Source of the DNA: Poriferisodalis sp965226645
Lineage (GTDB): Bacteria; Actinomycetota; Acidimicrobiia; Acidimicrobiales; Poriferisodalaceae
Direction: 5' to 3'
Assembly (NCBI GenBank): GCA_965226645.1
Contig: CBDDDL010000001.1
Coordinates: 124,001 to 188,000, forward strand
Length of the DNA stretch: 64,000 bases
Positions 52,785-61,501 of the stretch are shown piece by piece; positions within the stretch are counted from its first letter, which is position 1; each line of letters begins with the position of its first letter. The position numbers and the translations under genes were made by a program. The notes below the pieces were generated by a model, which searched no databases, was not told the DNA's origin, and saw nothing but the letters and a program-made list of their open reading frames with translations.

Positions 52785-53957
52785 ATGAGCCAAACGCCCG
52801 CGCCTCTGTCGGACTTCTACGAGATGGACGAGTTCCTCACCGACGAGGAGGCCATGATCCGCGACACGGTCGCGGCGTTCGTGGCCAAGGAGTTCGACCC
52901 GATCGTCGGCGACCACTTCGAGGCGGGCACGTTCCCCACTGAGTTGATCCCCACCATCGCCGACATGGGCCTGTTGGGCATGCACCTCGACGGCTACGGC
53001 TGCGTCGGCGCCTCGGGCACCGCGTACGGGGTTGCCTGCCGCGAGCTAGAAGCAGGTGACAGCGGGTTGCGCAGCTTCGTGTCGGTACAGGGATCGCTGT
53101 GCATGTTCCCCATCTGGCGCTACGGCTCCACCGAGCAGAAGGAACAGTGGCTGCCGCGCATGGCTGCGGGCGAGATCATCGGCTGCTTCGGCCTGACCGA
53201 GCCCGACCACGGCTCCGACCCGACTTCGATGACCACCCGGGCCGTGCGCCACGGCGACAAATGGGTGCTCAACGGCGCCAAGCGCTGGATCACCAACGCC
53301 GGGATCGCCGACGTGGCCATCGTGTGGGCAAACACCGACGACGGCTTCCGGGGCTTCTTGGTGCCCACCGACTCACCCGGTTTCGAAGCCCGCAAGATCC
53401 AGAACAAGCTGTCGCTGCGCGCCTCGGTGACCGGCGAGTTCTACATGGACGACGTCGAGGTGCCCGAATCGATGCGGCTGCCGGACGCGCTGAGCATCGG
53501 CGCGCCGCTGAGCTGCCTGTCAGAAGCCCGCTTCGGCATCGCCTTCGGAGCGGTGGGCGTAGCTCGCTGCTGCTACGAGCAAGCGCTCGAGTACCAGCTG
53601 GGGCGCCCGCAGTTCGGCAAGCCGCTGGCCAGCTTCCAGATCAGCCAGATCAAGTTCGCCGACATGCTCACGTCGATCACCAATGCGAACCTCCAGGCCA
53701 TACGGCTGGGCCAGCTCAAGGATCAGCACCGGCTTCGACCGCATCACATCTCGATGGCGAAGCGGCACAACTGCCGTGTCGCCATCGACGTGGCCCGCAC
53801 CGCCCGGGCGATGATGGGCGCCAACGGCGTCTCCACCGAATATGCGCCGATGCGCCATGCAGCGAACATGGAATCGGTCATGACCTACGAGGGCACCGAA
53901 GAAATCCACGGCCTGATCCTCGGCCAGCAGATCACCTCCATCCCGGCCTTCCGTTGA
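52785..53957 (+). CDS. Glutaryl-CoA dehydrogenase-type acyl-CoA dehydrogenase
   Basis: Oxidises and probably decarboxylates glutaryl-CoA to crotonyl-CoA in lysine or aromatic degradation. The 390 residues follow GCDH closely: GYGCVGASGTAYGVACRELE, SFVSVQGSLCMFPIWRYGS, FGLTEPDHGSDPTSM, NGAKRWITNAGIADVAIVWA, RPQFGKPLASFQISQIKFADM, ANGVSTEYAPMRHAANMESV and the catalytic Glu in TYEGTEEIHGLI. ATG 52785 chosen; the frame extends to 52725 without similarity. Confidence 0.92.
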   Translation: MSQTPAPLSDFYEMDEFLTDEEAMIRDTVAAFVAKEFDPIVGDHFEAGTFPTELIPTIADMGLLGMHLDGYGCVGASGTAYGVACRELEAGDSGLRSFVSVQGSLCMFPIWRYGSTEQKEQWLPRMAAGEIIGCFGLTEPDHGSDPTSMTTRAVRHGDKWVLNGAKRWITNAGIADVAIVWANTDDGFRGFLVPTDSPGFEARKIQNKLSLRASVTGEFYMDDVEVPESMRLPDALSIGAPLSCLSEARFGIAFGAVGVARCCYEQALEYQLGRPQFGKPLASFQISQIKFADMLTSITNANLQAIRLGQLKDQHRLRPHHISMAKRHNCRVAIDVARTARAMMGANGVSTEYAPMRHAANMESVMTYEGTEEIHGLILGQQITSIPAFR

Positions 53958-54025
53958 CACCAACGGCGACGGGCCTCCGACGCGGGGTCCAACCGGTCTC
54001 GCACAACTCAACACCAGGAGATGCC

Positions 54026-55471
54026 ATGACCGCCACTGCGCACCCGAGGCCTAGTCGCACCGCCGCCGCCCGGTGGCGTTGGCTCGCTGTCGCTGCTGTC
54101 GTCGCACTGCTGGGTGCGGCGTGCATCGGTGGCGGAAGTGACGACAGCGCCGCGACCGAAGCGTTCACGATGGACGAGCCCGATTCGGTGGCCCTCCGAA
54201 TGGAGTCGATGTCTGACGACGGCGACTTCGACATGGCCGACGCCGGCATGGCGGAGGAAGAAATGTCCGAAGAGATGTCCCTCGGCGGGGCGGCCGCTAG
54301 TGCGGAATCCGCAACAGTGCGTCAAACCGAATCAGACAGCGCCACCGCTTCGGGCGGCACGCCCGCTGTTCCCGCCGATTTGGGGCGCGACATCATCTAC
54401 ACCGCCTGGATCTCGGTTGAAGCGATCGATGTCTCCGCTGCAGCCGCCGAGGCGACGTCCATCATCGAGAGCGTGGGCGGCTTCACGTTCGCCCAGCAGA
54501 CCTCCACCCGGGGCCGCGCGCACACGACGCTGACGTTCAAGGTCCGTCCCGACCAGTTCGCCAACGCGCTCCAACGCCTCTCGGGCGTCGGCGAGCTGAT
54601 GGAGCAGAACGTGAGCGCTGAGGACGTCACCGACATTGTCGTCGACCTCGGCAGCCGCATCGGCACCGCAGAGATCAGCGTGGACCGGCTGCGCGAGTTC
54701 CTCAGCCGGGCCGAGGACGCGAAAGGCGTCGCCGAGCTCGAACGCGAGCTCTCCGACCGCGAAACCAACCTCGAACGGCTTCGAGGCCAGCTGCGATCGC
54801 TGCGGGATCGAGTCGACCTGGCCACGATCACGTTGAACATCGACGAGGCCGCCGCGGCAGTGCCCACGTCTGCGCTGAGGATGCGGGCGTGGCTGAGCAC
54901 CGGCGACGAGGACCCGTGCCTCGGATTCACCGAGCTGATGGCACCGCCGGAAGGTGACGTGAAGTTCTGCTTCGAGCTGGAGAACAGGGGCGAAACGACT
55001 CTCACCGACGTGCGACTCAGCTCCGATGCGCTTCGCTTCTCCATGGGTGATCTGGTGGCCGGGGGCACCGACATTGAACGCCTCGAGCCTGGCGCCCGCG
55101 CGGTCACGACCCTCACCGAGCCTGTCAGCGAAGGCCGCATTGCCGGCCGTGTCGCTACCCGCGGTCTCGAAATCGATGTACAGGTACGCGCCGTGCCGGT
55201 GACCGACGCCGGCGACGAGCTGGCACAACTGGCTCGCAACGCAGATCTGTACCTGTACGTCGAGGAGGACGATTCCCCGCCGGGCTTCGGGGATGCGTTG
55301 AGCGGCGGTGCCAGCGCTCTGTTGGCAATCGGCAACGCCGTCATGCTGGTGATCGCGGCGCTGCTGCCGTTCCTGCCAATCATCGCAGTCCTCATCGCCG
55401 CAGCCTGGTGGTGGCTCCGCCGCCGCCGCAATCGGCGAGCCTCTGCAACCACCGACGTCAACGAAAACTGA
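54026..55471 (+). CDS. DUF4349 lipoprotein
   Basis: Predicted surface lipoprotein of 481 residues. The signal peptide has a lipobox (LLGAACIGG, Cys near 32), then an acidic Met/Asp/Glu-rich spacer. The DUF4349 domain follows (YTAWISVEAIDVSAAAAEAT, GGFTFAQQTSTRG, LGSRIGTAEISVDRLREFLS, ELERELSDRETNLERLRGQL coiled coil) and a C-terminal membrane helix (VMLVIAALLPFLPIIAVLIA) with a basic tail, so it would be held at both ends. AGGAG lies six bases before ATG 54026. Function unknown. Confidence 0.85.
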   Translation: MTATAHPRPSRTAAARWRWLAVAAVVALLGAACIGGGSDDSAATEAFTMDEPDSVALRMESMSDDGDFDMADAGMAEEEMSEEMSLGGAAASAESATVRQTESDSATASGGTPAVPADLGRDIIYTAWISVEAIDVSAAAAEATSIIESVGGFTFAQQTSTRGRAHTTLTFKVRPDQFANALQRLSGVGELMEQNVSAEDVTDIVVDLGSRIGTAEISVDRLREFLSRAEDAKGVAELERELSDRETNLERLRGQLRSLRDRVDLATITLNIDEAAAAVPTSALRMRAWLSTGDEDPCLGFTELMAPPEGDVKFCFELENRGETTLTDVRLSSDALRFSMGDLVAGGTDIERLEPGARAVTTLTEPVSEGRIAGRVATRGLEIDVQVRAVPVTDAGDELAQLARNADLYLYVEEDDSPPGFGDALSGGASALLAIGNAVMLVIAALLPFLPIIAVLIAAAWWWLRRRRNRRASATTDVNEN

Positions 55472-55510
55472 TCTTTCGAAAACTGGTTCGACCCCGAAGG
55501 TGCGCTGCAA

Positions 55511-55516
55511 TAGCCT
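55511..55516 (+). promoter_or_regulatory. Probable -10 box of the DUF433/DUF5615 pair
   Basis: TAGCCT eight bases before ATG 55525. Confidence 0.4.
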
Positions 55517-55524
55517 TACTGACG

Positions 55525-55746
55525 ATGAGCCTGTCCTCGTTGATTGACATGCGACCTGGAGTGCGCAGCGGCAAGCCGTGCTTCGTCGGGACTCGAATTG
55601 CGGTGTACGACGTTCTCGACTATTTGGCCTCGGGCATGTCCGCCCAAGACATCGTCGACGACTTTCCTGAGCTGGCCGACCGGCATGTCGCAGCGGCGCT
55701 CGAATTTGCAGCGATGCGCGAACGGCGGCTCGTCACCCCCGCGTGA
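55525..55746 (+). CDS. DUF433 family antitoxin
   Basis: Small 73-residue protein with the DUF433 core: RPGVRSGKPCFVGTRIAVYD, VLDYLASGMSAQDIVDDFPEL, then a helix ALEFAAMRERR. DUF433 proteins are paired with DUF5615 PIN-like toxins. Its stop overlaps the toxin's GTG (GTGA), as in intact modules. The antitoxin itself looks complete. Confidence 0.85.
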   Translation: MSLSSLIDMRPGVRSGKPCFVGTRIAVYDVLDYLASGMSAQDIVDDFPELADRHVAAALEFAAMRERRLVTPA

Positions 55747-55928
55747 AGCTGCTCTTCGATCAGAATCTGTCTCGCCGGCTCGTCGAAATGCTGAAGCGCG
55801 ACTTTCCTGACAGTGGTCACGTCACCGAATTCGGGTTGGAGACGGCGACAGATCGCGCGATCTGGGATCACGCGGCGGCCACAAGCGGGATCGGACAGAT
55901 TCAGACAGCCTCGGAGCCGCAGTGCTGA
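55743..55928 (+). pseudogene. Truncated DUF5615 PIN-like toxin
   Basis: The 61 codons start KLLFDQNLSRRLVEMLKRDF and ETATDRAIWDHAAA, the first half of DUF5615, including the first catalytic Asp. The expected rest (the VTKDSDF-type strand with its acidic residues, and some 60 more residues) is gone; instead the frame ends in an unrelated tail IGQIQTASEPQC. Full members are about 110-120 residues. The break is next to the Ada-AlkA gene, whose N-terminus also looks short, so one deletion may have cut both. Confidence 0.75.
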
Positions 55929-55937
55929 TGTCCGTTT

Positions 55938-57484
55938 GTGTCCGGTGCGATGGGGCAGACTCTGCTCATGCGAGTCGGGCTGCGGGTTGAGGCAGTTGCC
56001 ACCACGGGCATCTATTGCCGGGCCGAATGCTCGGCCCAGCCGCATCCTCGCAACGTGTCGTGGTATCCCAGCTCGGTGGCGGCGGAGGCCGCCGGCTACC
56101 GGCCATGCTTGCGTTGCCGACCCGAGCGCCGTGCCGGAACGCTGGCCGATCTCGACGTTCCGCCGCCAGTCGCTGCGGCGCTGCTGGCCATCACCGACGG
56201 CTTTCTCGACGACCATGACGAGGAAACCCTTGCCGTGCGCGTCGGCTACAGCGGCCGGCAGCTGCGGCGTTGTTCGAGACCCACGTCGGAGCTACCCCCG
56301 CAGCCATCGCCCGGTCGCGCAGGGCGCACTTCGCCCGCCGCCTGATCGACGACACCGATCTGCCGTTCGATGCGATCGCGCGCGCGGCTGGCCTCGGCGG
56401 GCCCCGTCAGCTGCACCGCGCCATGACAACGACGTTCAAGTTCACTCCTTCCGAGCTGCGCTCGAAACGGCGCCGCGGCGAGCGACCAGGCCTCGACGGC
56501 GGCCTCGAATTGCTGGTGCCCTACGTCGCCCCGTTTGACTTCAGTACGTTCGCTCGACATCAGGCCGCGCGGGCGATCCCGGGCGTGGAAGCCGTGACCG
56601 CAGGCGCGTACATGCGCAGCATCAGCACGTGCGGCCACGCCGGCGTCGCCGAAGTGAGCGATGCCTGCGACGGTGAGCACGTCAGGCTGCGGTTGCATCT
56701 GCCGACGTACGACTCGATCATCGACGACGTTGCCAGATGCCGAACCTTGCTGGGCACCGACGCCGACCCCGCCGACGCGACCACCTCTCTGGGCGACGAC
56801 CTGCTCATCGGTCCGCTCGTACGCTCGGCTCGAGGCCTGCGGGTGCCGCGTTCGTGGGACCGGTTCGAGACCGCGGTGCGGATCGTCGTCGGCCAGCAGA
56901 TCTCGCTGGCCGGTGCTTCCACCATGTGCGGGCGCATCGTGGCGCGATTGGGCACGCCGATCGCCGCACCAGCCAGCGACGCAGGTGGCGGCGAGCACGG
57001 CACGCCGGTCACGCATCTGTTCCCAAGTGCGGTGGCGATCGCGGATGTCGGCGCCGAAGCCCTTGCCGGACTCGGATTCACCCAGCGGCGCATCGACACG
57101 ATCGTCGGCCTGGCTCGGGCGGTGGCTAACGACGACATCGATCTGCGGTCAACCGAGCCCATCGACGACGCCGTCGCACGACTGTGCGAGCTGGGGGGCA
57201 TCGGACCGTGGAGCGCGCACCTCATCGCCATGCGAGTGCTCGGCCACGACGACGCCTTTCCAGCCGGCGATCTGGGCCTGCGGCGCAACGTCTCCCGAAT
57301 CGTCGGTCACGATGTCACCGCCCGCGAATTGGAGGCGGTAGCCGAGAGCTGGCGCCCCTACCGTGCCTGGGCGGCGCAGCACATCTGGCACGCCGGCACC
57401 GCCGGCGCCAGCCGAGCCGCCGCATCGTCCCCCGATCCCGCGATCTCAACCATCTCGAGCCCAACGAACCGGAGCACCACATGA
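55938..57484 (+). pseudogene. Ada-AlkA fusion (methyl-DNA sensor and 3-methyladenine glycosylase), frameshifted
   Basis: Alkylation-repair protein in two frames. Frame one (55938-56270) has the Ada zinc module TTGIYCRAECSAQPH and YRPCLRCRPER, then the start of the AraC-type helix-turn-helix (VGYSGRQLRR). Frame two resumes at 56270 with LFETHVGATPAAIARSRR, AHFARRLIDDTDLPFDAIA and the AlkA domain (FETAVRIVVGQQISLAGAST, helix-hairpin-helix GGIGPWSAHLIAMRVLG, catalytic Asp in DAFPAGDLGL). Inserting one base near 56268 would join them. The usual first residues before TTGIYCR are also missing or replaced. Stop overlaps ogt (ATGA). Confidence 0.82.
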
Positions 57485-58011
57485 GCCCAACCCCTCCCGC
57501 CACTGCTCACGACGCGGCCGATGCCGACGCGCACTGGTGCACCATCATCGACAGCCCCATCGGACCGCTCGGGCTGGTGGCCACCGATCGCGGCCTGCGA
57601 GCCGTGTCATGGCACGGCGACGAGACCACCGTCAAGCTGCCGAACGCGATGCGCGACGATCCGAACCATCCGGTGCTGGCGCAGGCTGCCGCGCAGATCA
57701 CCGAGTACTGGAGCGGCGAGCGCACCAGCTTCGACCTGCCCCTCGATCTGCGCGGCACCGAGTTCCAGGTGGCGGCGTGGCGTGCGCTGGGCGAGATCCC
57801 CTACGGCAGCACCCGCAGCTACGGCGAGCAGGCGGCGCTGATCGGGCGGCCCAAGGCCGTACGGGCAGTCGGGCAGGCGAACGGCCGCAACCCCGTGCCG
57901 ATCGTGCTGCCGTGCCATCGCGTCATTGGAGCCGACGGTTCGCTCACCGGCTTCGGCGGTGGACTGGACACCAAGACCCTGCTCCTGCGCCACGAGGGTG
58001 CACTGGACTAG
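57481..58011 (+). CDS. ogt: Methylated-DNA-protein-cysteine methyltransferase
   Basis: Suicide repair enzyme that takes the alkyl group from O6-alkylguanine onto its own Cys. The 176 residues show the C-terminal domain GTEFQVAAWRALGEIPYGST, RSYGEQAALIGRPKAVRAVG and the active site IVLPCHRVIGADGSLTGFGG. The ATG overlaps the Ada-AlkA stop by four bases, so its translation would normally be coupled to the broken gene; the intact second frame still runs to this junction, so coupling could survive. Confidence 0.94.
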   Translation: MSPTPPATAHDAADADAHWCTIIDSPIGPLGLVATDRGLRAVSWHGDETTVKLPNAMRDDPNHPVLAQAAAQITEYWSGERTSFDLPLDLRGTEFQVAAWRALGEIPYGSTRSYGEQAALIGRPKAVRAVGQANGRNPVPIVLPCHRVIGADGSLTGFGGGLDTKTLLLRHEGALD

Positions 58012-58087
58012 TGCCTCTGACTGGCGCCGGTGACTGGCGAGCCAGGGCAGTTCCGGAGCGACCACGACCCGCACATCGGAAGCTGAG

Positions 58088-58171
58088 TGCGCGAGGAGGG
58101 ACTTGAACCCTCACACCCTTACGGGCACAGGCACCTGAAGCCTGCGCGTCTGCCAATTCCGCCACTCGCGC
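58088..58171 (-). tRNA. tRNA-Leu (anticodon CAG)
   Basis: GCGCGAG (58171-58165) pairs with CTCGCGC, discriminator A at 58088. The stem-loop CAGGC-TTCAGGT-GCCTG presents CAG, reading CUG. Long variable arm and GTTCAAGTC T-loop. Confidence 0.96.
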
Positions 58172-58196
58172 GTGGGCGGCACAGACTACCCGCCCC

Positions 58197-58559
58197 ATGG
58201 GGACACCCGATTTGAGCACCAGCGTGTCGCGACTGGCGCAGAACCGGGCTCTTCGACGGGCCGTTCTAGACTGGGCCGCCGTGGGCGACCACATCTTGGT
58301 CGACAGCGACGGAACGACCTACGAACTCTCCGCGTCGACCGTCATCGGCCGCCGCGGCGACTGCGACATCGTGCTCGACGGTCCAAGAGTTTCGCGTCGG
58401 CATGCCCAGATCCGCGACTCGGGGGACGGGCTGCTGCTCGTCGACCTTGCCAGCGTCAACGGGACCCAGCTCAACGGCATCGAGGTGACCAGCGAGCGAC
58501 TCATCGGTGGTGACATCGTCACCATCGGAGAGCACGAACTGCACCTGGAGCTGGGTTGA
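58197..58559 (+). CDS. Small FHA-domain protein at the fhaA position
   Basis: Phosphothreonine-binding FHA domain: STVIGRRGDCDIVLDGPRVS, RRHAQIRD, LLVDLASVNGTQLNG. In other actinobacteria the first gene of this operon, fhaA, has an N-terminal DUF3662 region; here that region is absent and a tRNA gene lies immediately upstream. ATG 58197 gives 120 residues; GTG 58281, preceded by TAGACT (58267-58272), gives a bare FHA domain of 92 and may be the real start. Its TGA overlaps the next ATG. Likely partner of the PknB kinase. Confidence 0.8.
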   Translation: MGTPDLSTSVSRLAQNRALRRAVLDWAAVGDHILVDSDGTTYELSASTVIGRRGDCDIVLDGPRVSRRHAQIRDSGDGLLLVDLASVNGTQLNGIEVTSERLIGGDIVTIGEHELHLELG

Positions 58560-59026
58560 TGTCCGAGCAGCTCATCCGGTTGCTGGCATTCGGCGTGATC
58601 GTCCTGCTGTACCTGTTCTTCTTGCGGGTGCTTCGGGCGGTGTGGGCGGGCGTGGCTGCCCCGCGCAACCAGAGCAGTTGGAAGTCGCTGCTCGCATTCC
58701 GAGGCGACGGACGCGAAGACGGGGTCGTCGTCGCGCAACCGGTCGCGCTGGTGGTGCGCTCGCCGCTGGACGCCCAAGGGCGCCGTCACCTGCTCGGCGA
58801 CACGCTGACCATCGGGCGCAGCGAGGATTGCGACGTCGTCATCGACGACAGCTACTCGTCCACTGAGCATGCCCGGCTGTATCGCCGAGGCGCCCAGCAC
58901 CTGCTCGAGGACCTCGGCTCGACCAATGGCACCTATTTGAACCGCCAGAAGGTGGCCACGACATCGGTCGTCCGCCTCGGCGATTACGTCCAAGTGGGCT
59001 CGACCGTGTTCGAAGTCAGCACATGA
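58559..59026 (+). CDS. fhaB: FHA-domain membrane protein FhaB
   Basis: Membrane-anchored FHA protein that in mycobacteria links Ser/Thr kinase signalling to cell-wall synthesis. The 155 residues begin with a membrane helix (LIRLLAFGVIVLLYLFFLRV) and end with an FHA domain (LTIGRSEDCDVVIDDSYSS, TEHARLYRR, LLEDLGSTNGTYLNRQK). ATG 58559 overlaps the previous stop (TGATG type, one base shared). Classical order fhaB-pstP-rodA-pbpA-pknB follows. Confidence 0.9.
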   Translation: MSEQLIRLLAFGVIVLLYLFFLRVLRAVWAGVAAPRNQSSWKSLLAFRGDGREDGVVVAQPVALVVRSPLDAQGRRHLLGDTLTIGRSEDCDVVIDDSYSSTEHARLYRRGAQHLLEDLGSTNGTYLNRQKVATTSVVRLGDYVQVGSTVFEVST

Positions 59027-59070
59027 GAGCGAACGCGGAGAGGCACGCCTTCTCGCGGTCGTGCCGCTCG

Positions 59071-59105
59071 TTCCCCGCTCTTGTTCGCTGCGCGGGTGCC
59101 TCGGC
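59071..59105. repeat. Dispersed intergenic repeat, copy D (partial)
   Basis: TTCCCCGCTCTTGTTCGC matches the left half of copies A-C; the right half (GGGCCGCTCGGGC) has decayed to GCGGGTGCCTCGG. It lies between fhaB and pstP. Confidence 0.5.
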
Positions 59106-59132
59106 GACGCTGAGCGGCAAGACTGTGCGGCC

Positions 59133-59990
59133 ATGAGTGCCCCCGCCCGCCAGATGCGCATTCGCTGGGGCGGAGCATCCGACCGGGGTCTGCGCCGCTC
59201 GGAGAACCAAGACGCCATGTACGCCGACATCGGCCTGTTCGTGGTTGCCGACGGCATGGGCGGGCATCTGGGCGGCAGCGTCGCTTCCAGCCTCGCCGTG
59301 AAGACCTTGGCGGCGAACTCGCCGTCCACGCCCGATGAGCTGCTGGCAGCGGTGCGTCACGCCAACCAGGTCGTGCATCACCGTTCGACCGCACATCCCG
59401 ATCTCGCAGGCATGGGAACGACGCTGTGCGCCATCGCTGTGGTGGAGCGCGACGACAGCCGGGTCTGGTGCCTGGTCAACGTCGGTGACTCGCGGGTATA
59501 CCGCCACCAGAGCGATGAGCTGACCCAGTTGACCATCGACCACAACTTCGTGGCCGACATGATCCGCGCCGGCGACCTTTCCATCGAAGAGGCCGCCGAT
59601 CATCCGCGGCGCAACACGCTCACGCGAGCCATCGGGGTCGAACCCGATGTCAGCATCGACGACTGGATCCTCGACCTCACCGGCAACGACCGCTTCCTGC
59701 TGTGCACCGACGGCATCACCAACGAACTCAGTGACATCGAGATCGCCGAGATACTGGACAGCGAGCAGCACCCTTCCGAGATCGCCCGGGCGCTGGTGCG
59801 CCTGGCGAACGACAAGGGCGGCCGAGATAACTCGACAGCACTGGTCGTGAACGTCGTCATCGATCCTGTCGAGGTCATCGACTCTTTCGACGACGAGCCC
59901 GAGAACGCCCCTGCTGGCCCTGCGCAGACCGACAGCGGCCCGGGAGGCACCACGAAGCGGCGCAGCTGGCGGCGTTCCCGATCGCGCTGA
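59133..59990 (+). CDS. pstP: PP2C-type serine/threonine phosphatase
   Basis: Dephosphorylates PknB and its targets. The 285 residues have the PP2C metal and catalytic motifs: GLRRSENQDAMYAD, VADGMGGHLGG, GMGTTLCAIAV, VNVGDSRVYR, LTRAIGVEPDVSID, LLCTDGITNELSD and GGRDNSTALVV. The C-terminus is basic and there is no membrane helix, unlike mycobacterial PstP, which carries one. ATG 59133. The 106-base gap to fhaB holds repeat copy D. Confidence 0.92.
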   Translation: MSAPARQMRIRWGGASDRGLRRSENQDAMYADIGLFVVADGMGGHLGGSVASSLAVKTLAANSPSTPDELLAAVRHANQVVHHRSTAHPDLAGMGTTLCAIAVVERDDSRVWCLVNVGDSRVYRHQSDELTQLTIDHNFVADMIRAGDLSIEEAADHPRRNTLTRAIGVEPDVSIDDWILDLTGNDRFLLCTDGITNELSDIEIAEILDSEQHPSEIARALVRLANDKGGRDNSTALVVNVVIDPVEVIDSFDDEPENAPAGPAQTDSGPGGTTKRRSWRRSRSR

Positions 59991-61501
59991 GGCCCCCGCT
60001 GCGCGCCCGACGCCGCACCGATGCCGCGCTCGGGGCACTCACCGTCGTCATCGTCGGGGGCGTATTCGCGGTCGCTGCTGTTGGCGTCACCCGCGATGCC
60101 GACGCCGACGCGCTGTGGCCCAGCGCGGTCTGGCTCGGCGTTGTGCTGGTGTGCGGCGTGCTGGCACGCCTCGCCATCTCGCGACTGGCCCCGCGCAGCA
60201 ACGAGGTCATCTTCGGCATCGTGGCCTTGCTCATCGGGCTCGGCTGGGTCTTCGTAGCGCGCATTGACCCCGCATTGGCGCGTGGGCACGCGCTCGCCGT
60301 AGCGGCGGGCTTTGCTGCGCTCATCGGCACCTTGTTCGCCTTGCGGCGCCTGGACTGGCTGTTGCGCAAACCAGGTACATGTGCTCTCGCTGCGGCTGCT
60401 TTCGTCGGCCTGGGCTCGGTTGGTGTCGGCGGCATCGATACCTCGGGCGGCGCTTACGACCCGTCCCCTCTCTGGCTGGAACTGGGACCGCTCAGCGTCC
60501 AGCCGAACGCCGTCGCCAAGCTCTTGATCGTCGTTGCGGCCTGCTCGCTCACCATCACCGCACCGCGGTGGCTGCCGGCACAGCTGCTGCCGCATCGCCA
60601 CGCTGCGGGAGCCATCGTCGCCGCCGTCGGTGCGTGGACGCTGCTGGTCACCCAGCGCGACTTTGCACTGTCGCTCGTAGTGTTCGCCGCCGCCTGGCTG
60701 CCGCTGTGGCTCGATGGCACAGAGGGTGGAAGCGGCAACTTGCAAGTCGTCGGGCTCTCGGGACGCACGCGCGCTCTCGGAGGCGTGATCGCAACCTATG
60801 CGGCAGGGGCAATTGTGCTGACCTCGGTGTACGACCCGTTGTCGTCGCAGGTTCGCCACTGGCTGGACCCCTGGACAGCACCGGCAAACGCAGCATCGGT
60901 CGAGGCAGGCTTCGCGTTCAGTGCCGGCGGCATCGGCGGCGTCGGTCCTGGCCTTGGCGCGCCCGAACGCATCGCCGGGGCGCACAGCGACTTCGTGTTC
61001 GCGGTCATCTCCGAAGAGCTCGGGATTCTGGGCGCGGCTGCGGTGCTGACCGCATTTGTCCTCCTTATCGGCATCGGCGCGGGTATCGCGCAGCGCGCTC
61101 GCGGCACGAACCGCCTGCTGGCTGCGGGGGTAACTGCCGTACTCGGCCTCCAGGCATTCCTCTGCATCGCGGGTGTCTTGCGCCTGCTGCCGCAGACGGC
61201 GCTCGCACTCCCGTTCGTTGCCTACGGGCCAGCCGCCATGGTGGGCAGTTGCATGCTGGCAGCCGTTCTGCTGGGCATATCAGACTCCGATGTCGGGGCC
61301 CGCCTGGCGCAAAGCATCGTCGATTCGCCGCCGTCCGGGCCGCCGCGCAGCTCGCCAGCACCGCATCCGGTGGCCCCAACCGGCGAGTTGCGCGTCCTCG
61401 GGCCCCATGCCGGTTCCACGTCCGCCGAAGAGCCGACCCTTGCCACCGAGGTCATACCGTTGACCTCCGGGCCGCCGAACGACGAACCGCCCGCACCGTG
61501 A
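59987..61501 (+). CDS. rodA: FtsW/RodA family glycosyltransferase, probable CTG start
   Basis: Membrane peptidoglycan polymerase of the SEDS family, working with a class B PBP. About ten membrane helices; motifs include VTQRDFALSLVVFAAAWLPL, FSAGGIGGVGPGLGAPERI, AHSDFVFAVISEELGILGAA and LPFVAYGPAAMVGS. The first ATG/GTG/TTG in frame is 60143, which would remove the first helix (ALGALTVVIVGGVFAVAAVG). Codon CTG at 59987, overlapping the pstP stop (CTGA), gives RPPLRARRRTDAALG and a complete 504-residue protein. The identity is firm, the CTG start is inferred. Confidence 0.85.
   Translation: MRPPLRARRRTDAALGALTVVIVGGVFAVAAVGVTRDADADALWPSAVWLGVVLVCGVLARLAISRLAPRSNEVIFGIVALLIGLGWVFVARIDPALARGHALAVAAGFAALIGTLFALRRLDWLLRKPGTCALAAAAFVGLGSVGVGGIDTSGGAYDPSPLWLELGPLSVQPNAVAKLLIVVAACSLTITAPRWLPAQLLPHRHAAGAIVAAVGAWTLLVTQRDFALSLVVFAAAWLPLWLDGTEGGSGNLQVVGLSGRTRALGGVIATYAAGAIVLTSVYDPLSSQVRHWLDPWTAPANAASVEAGFAFSAGGIGGVGPGLGAPERIAGAHSDFVFAVISEELGILGAAAVLTAFVLLIGIGAGIAQRARGTNRLLAAGVTAVLGLQAFLCIAGVLRLLPQTALALPFVAYGPAAMVGSCMLAAVLLGISDSDVGARLAQSIVDSPPSGPPRSSPAPHPVAPTGELRVLGPHAGSTSAEEPTLATEVIPLTSGPPNDEPPAP

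Noticed and set aside
53099..54025. N-terminal extension of the DUF4349 frame
   Set aside because: It overlaps the glutaryl-CoA dehydrogenase gene in another frame; the true start at 54026 has a ribosome site and a signal peptide.
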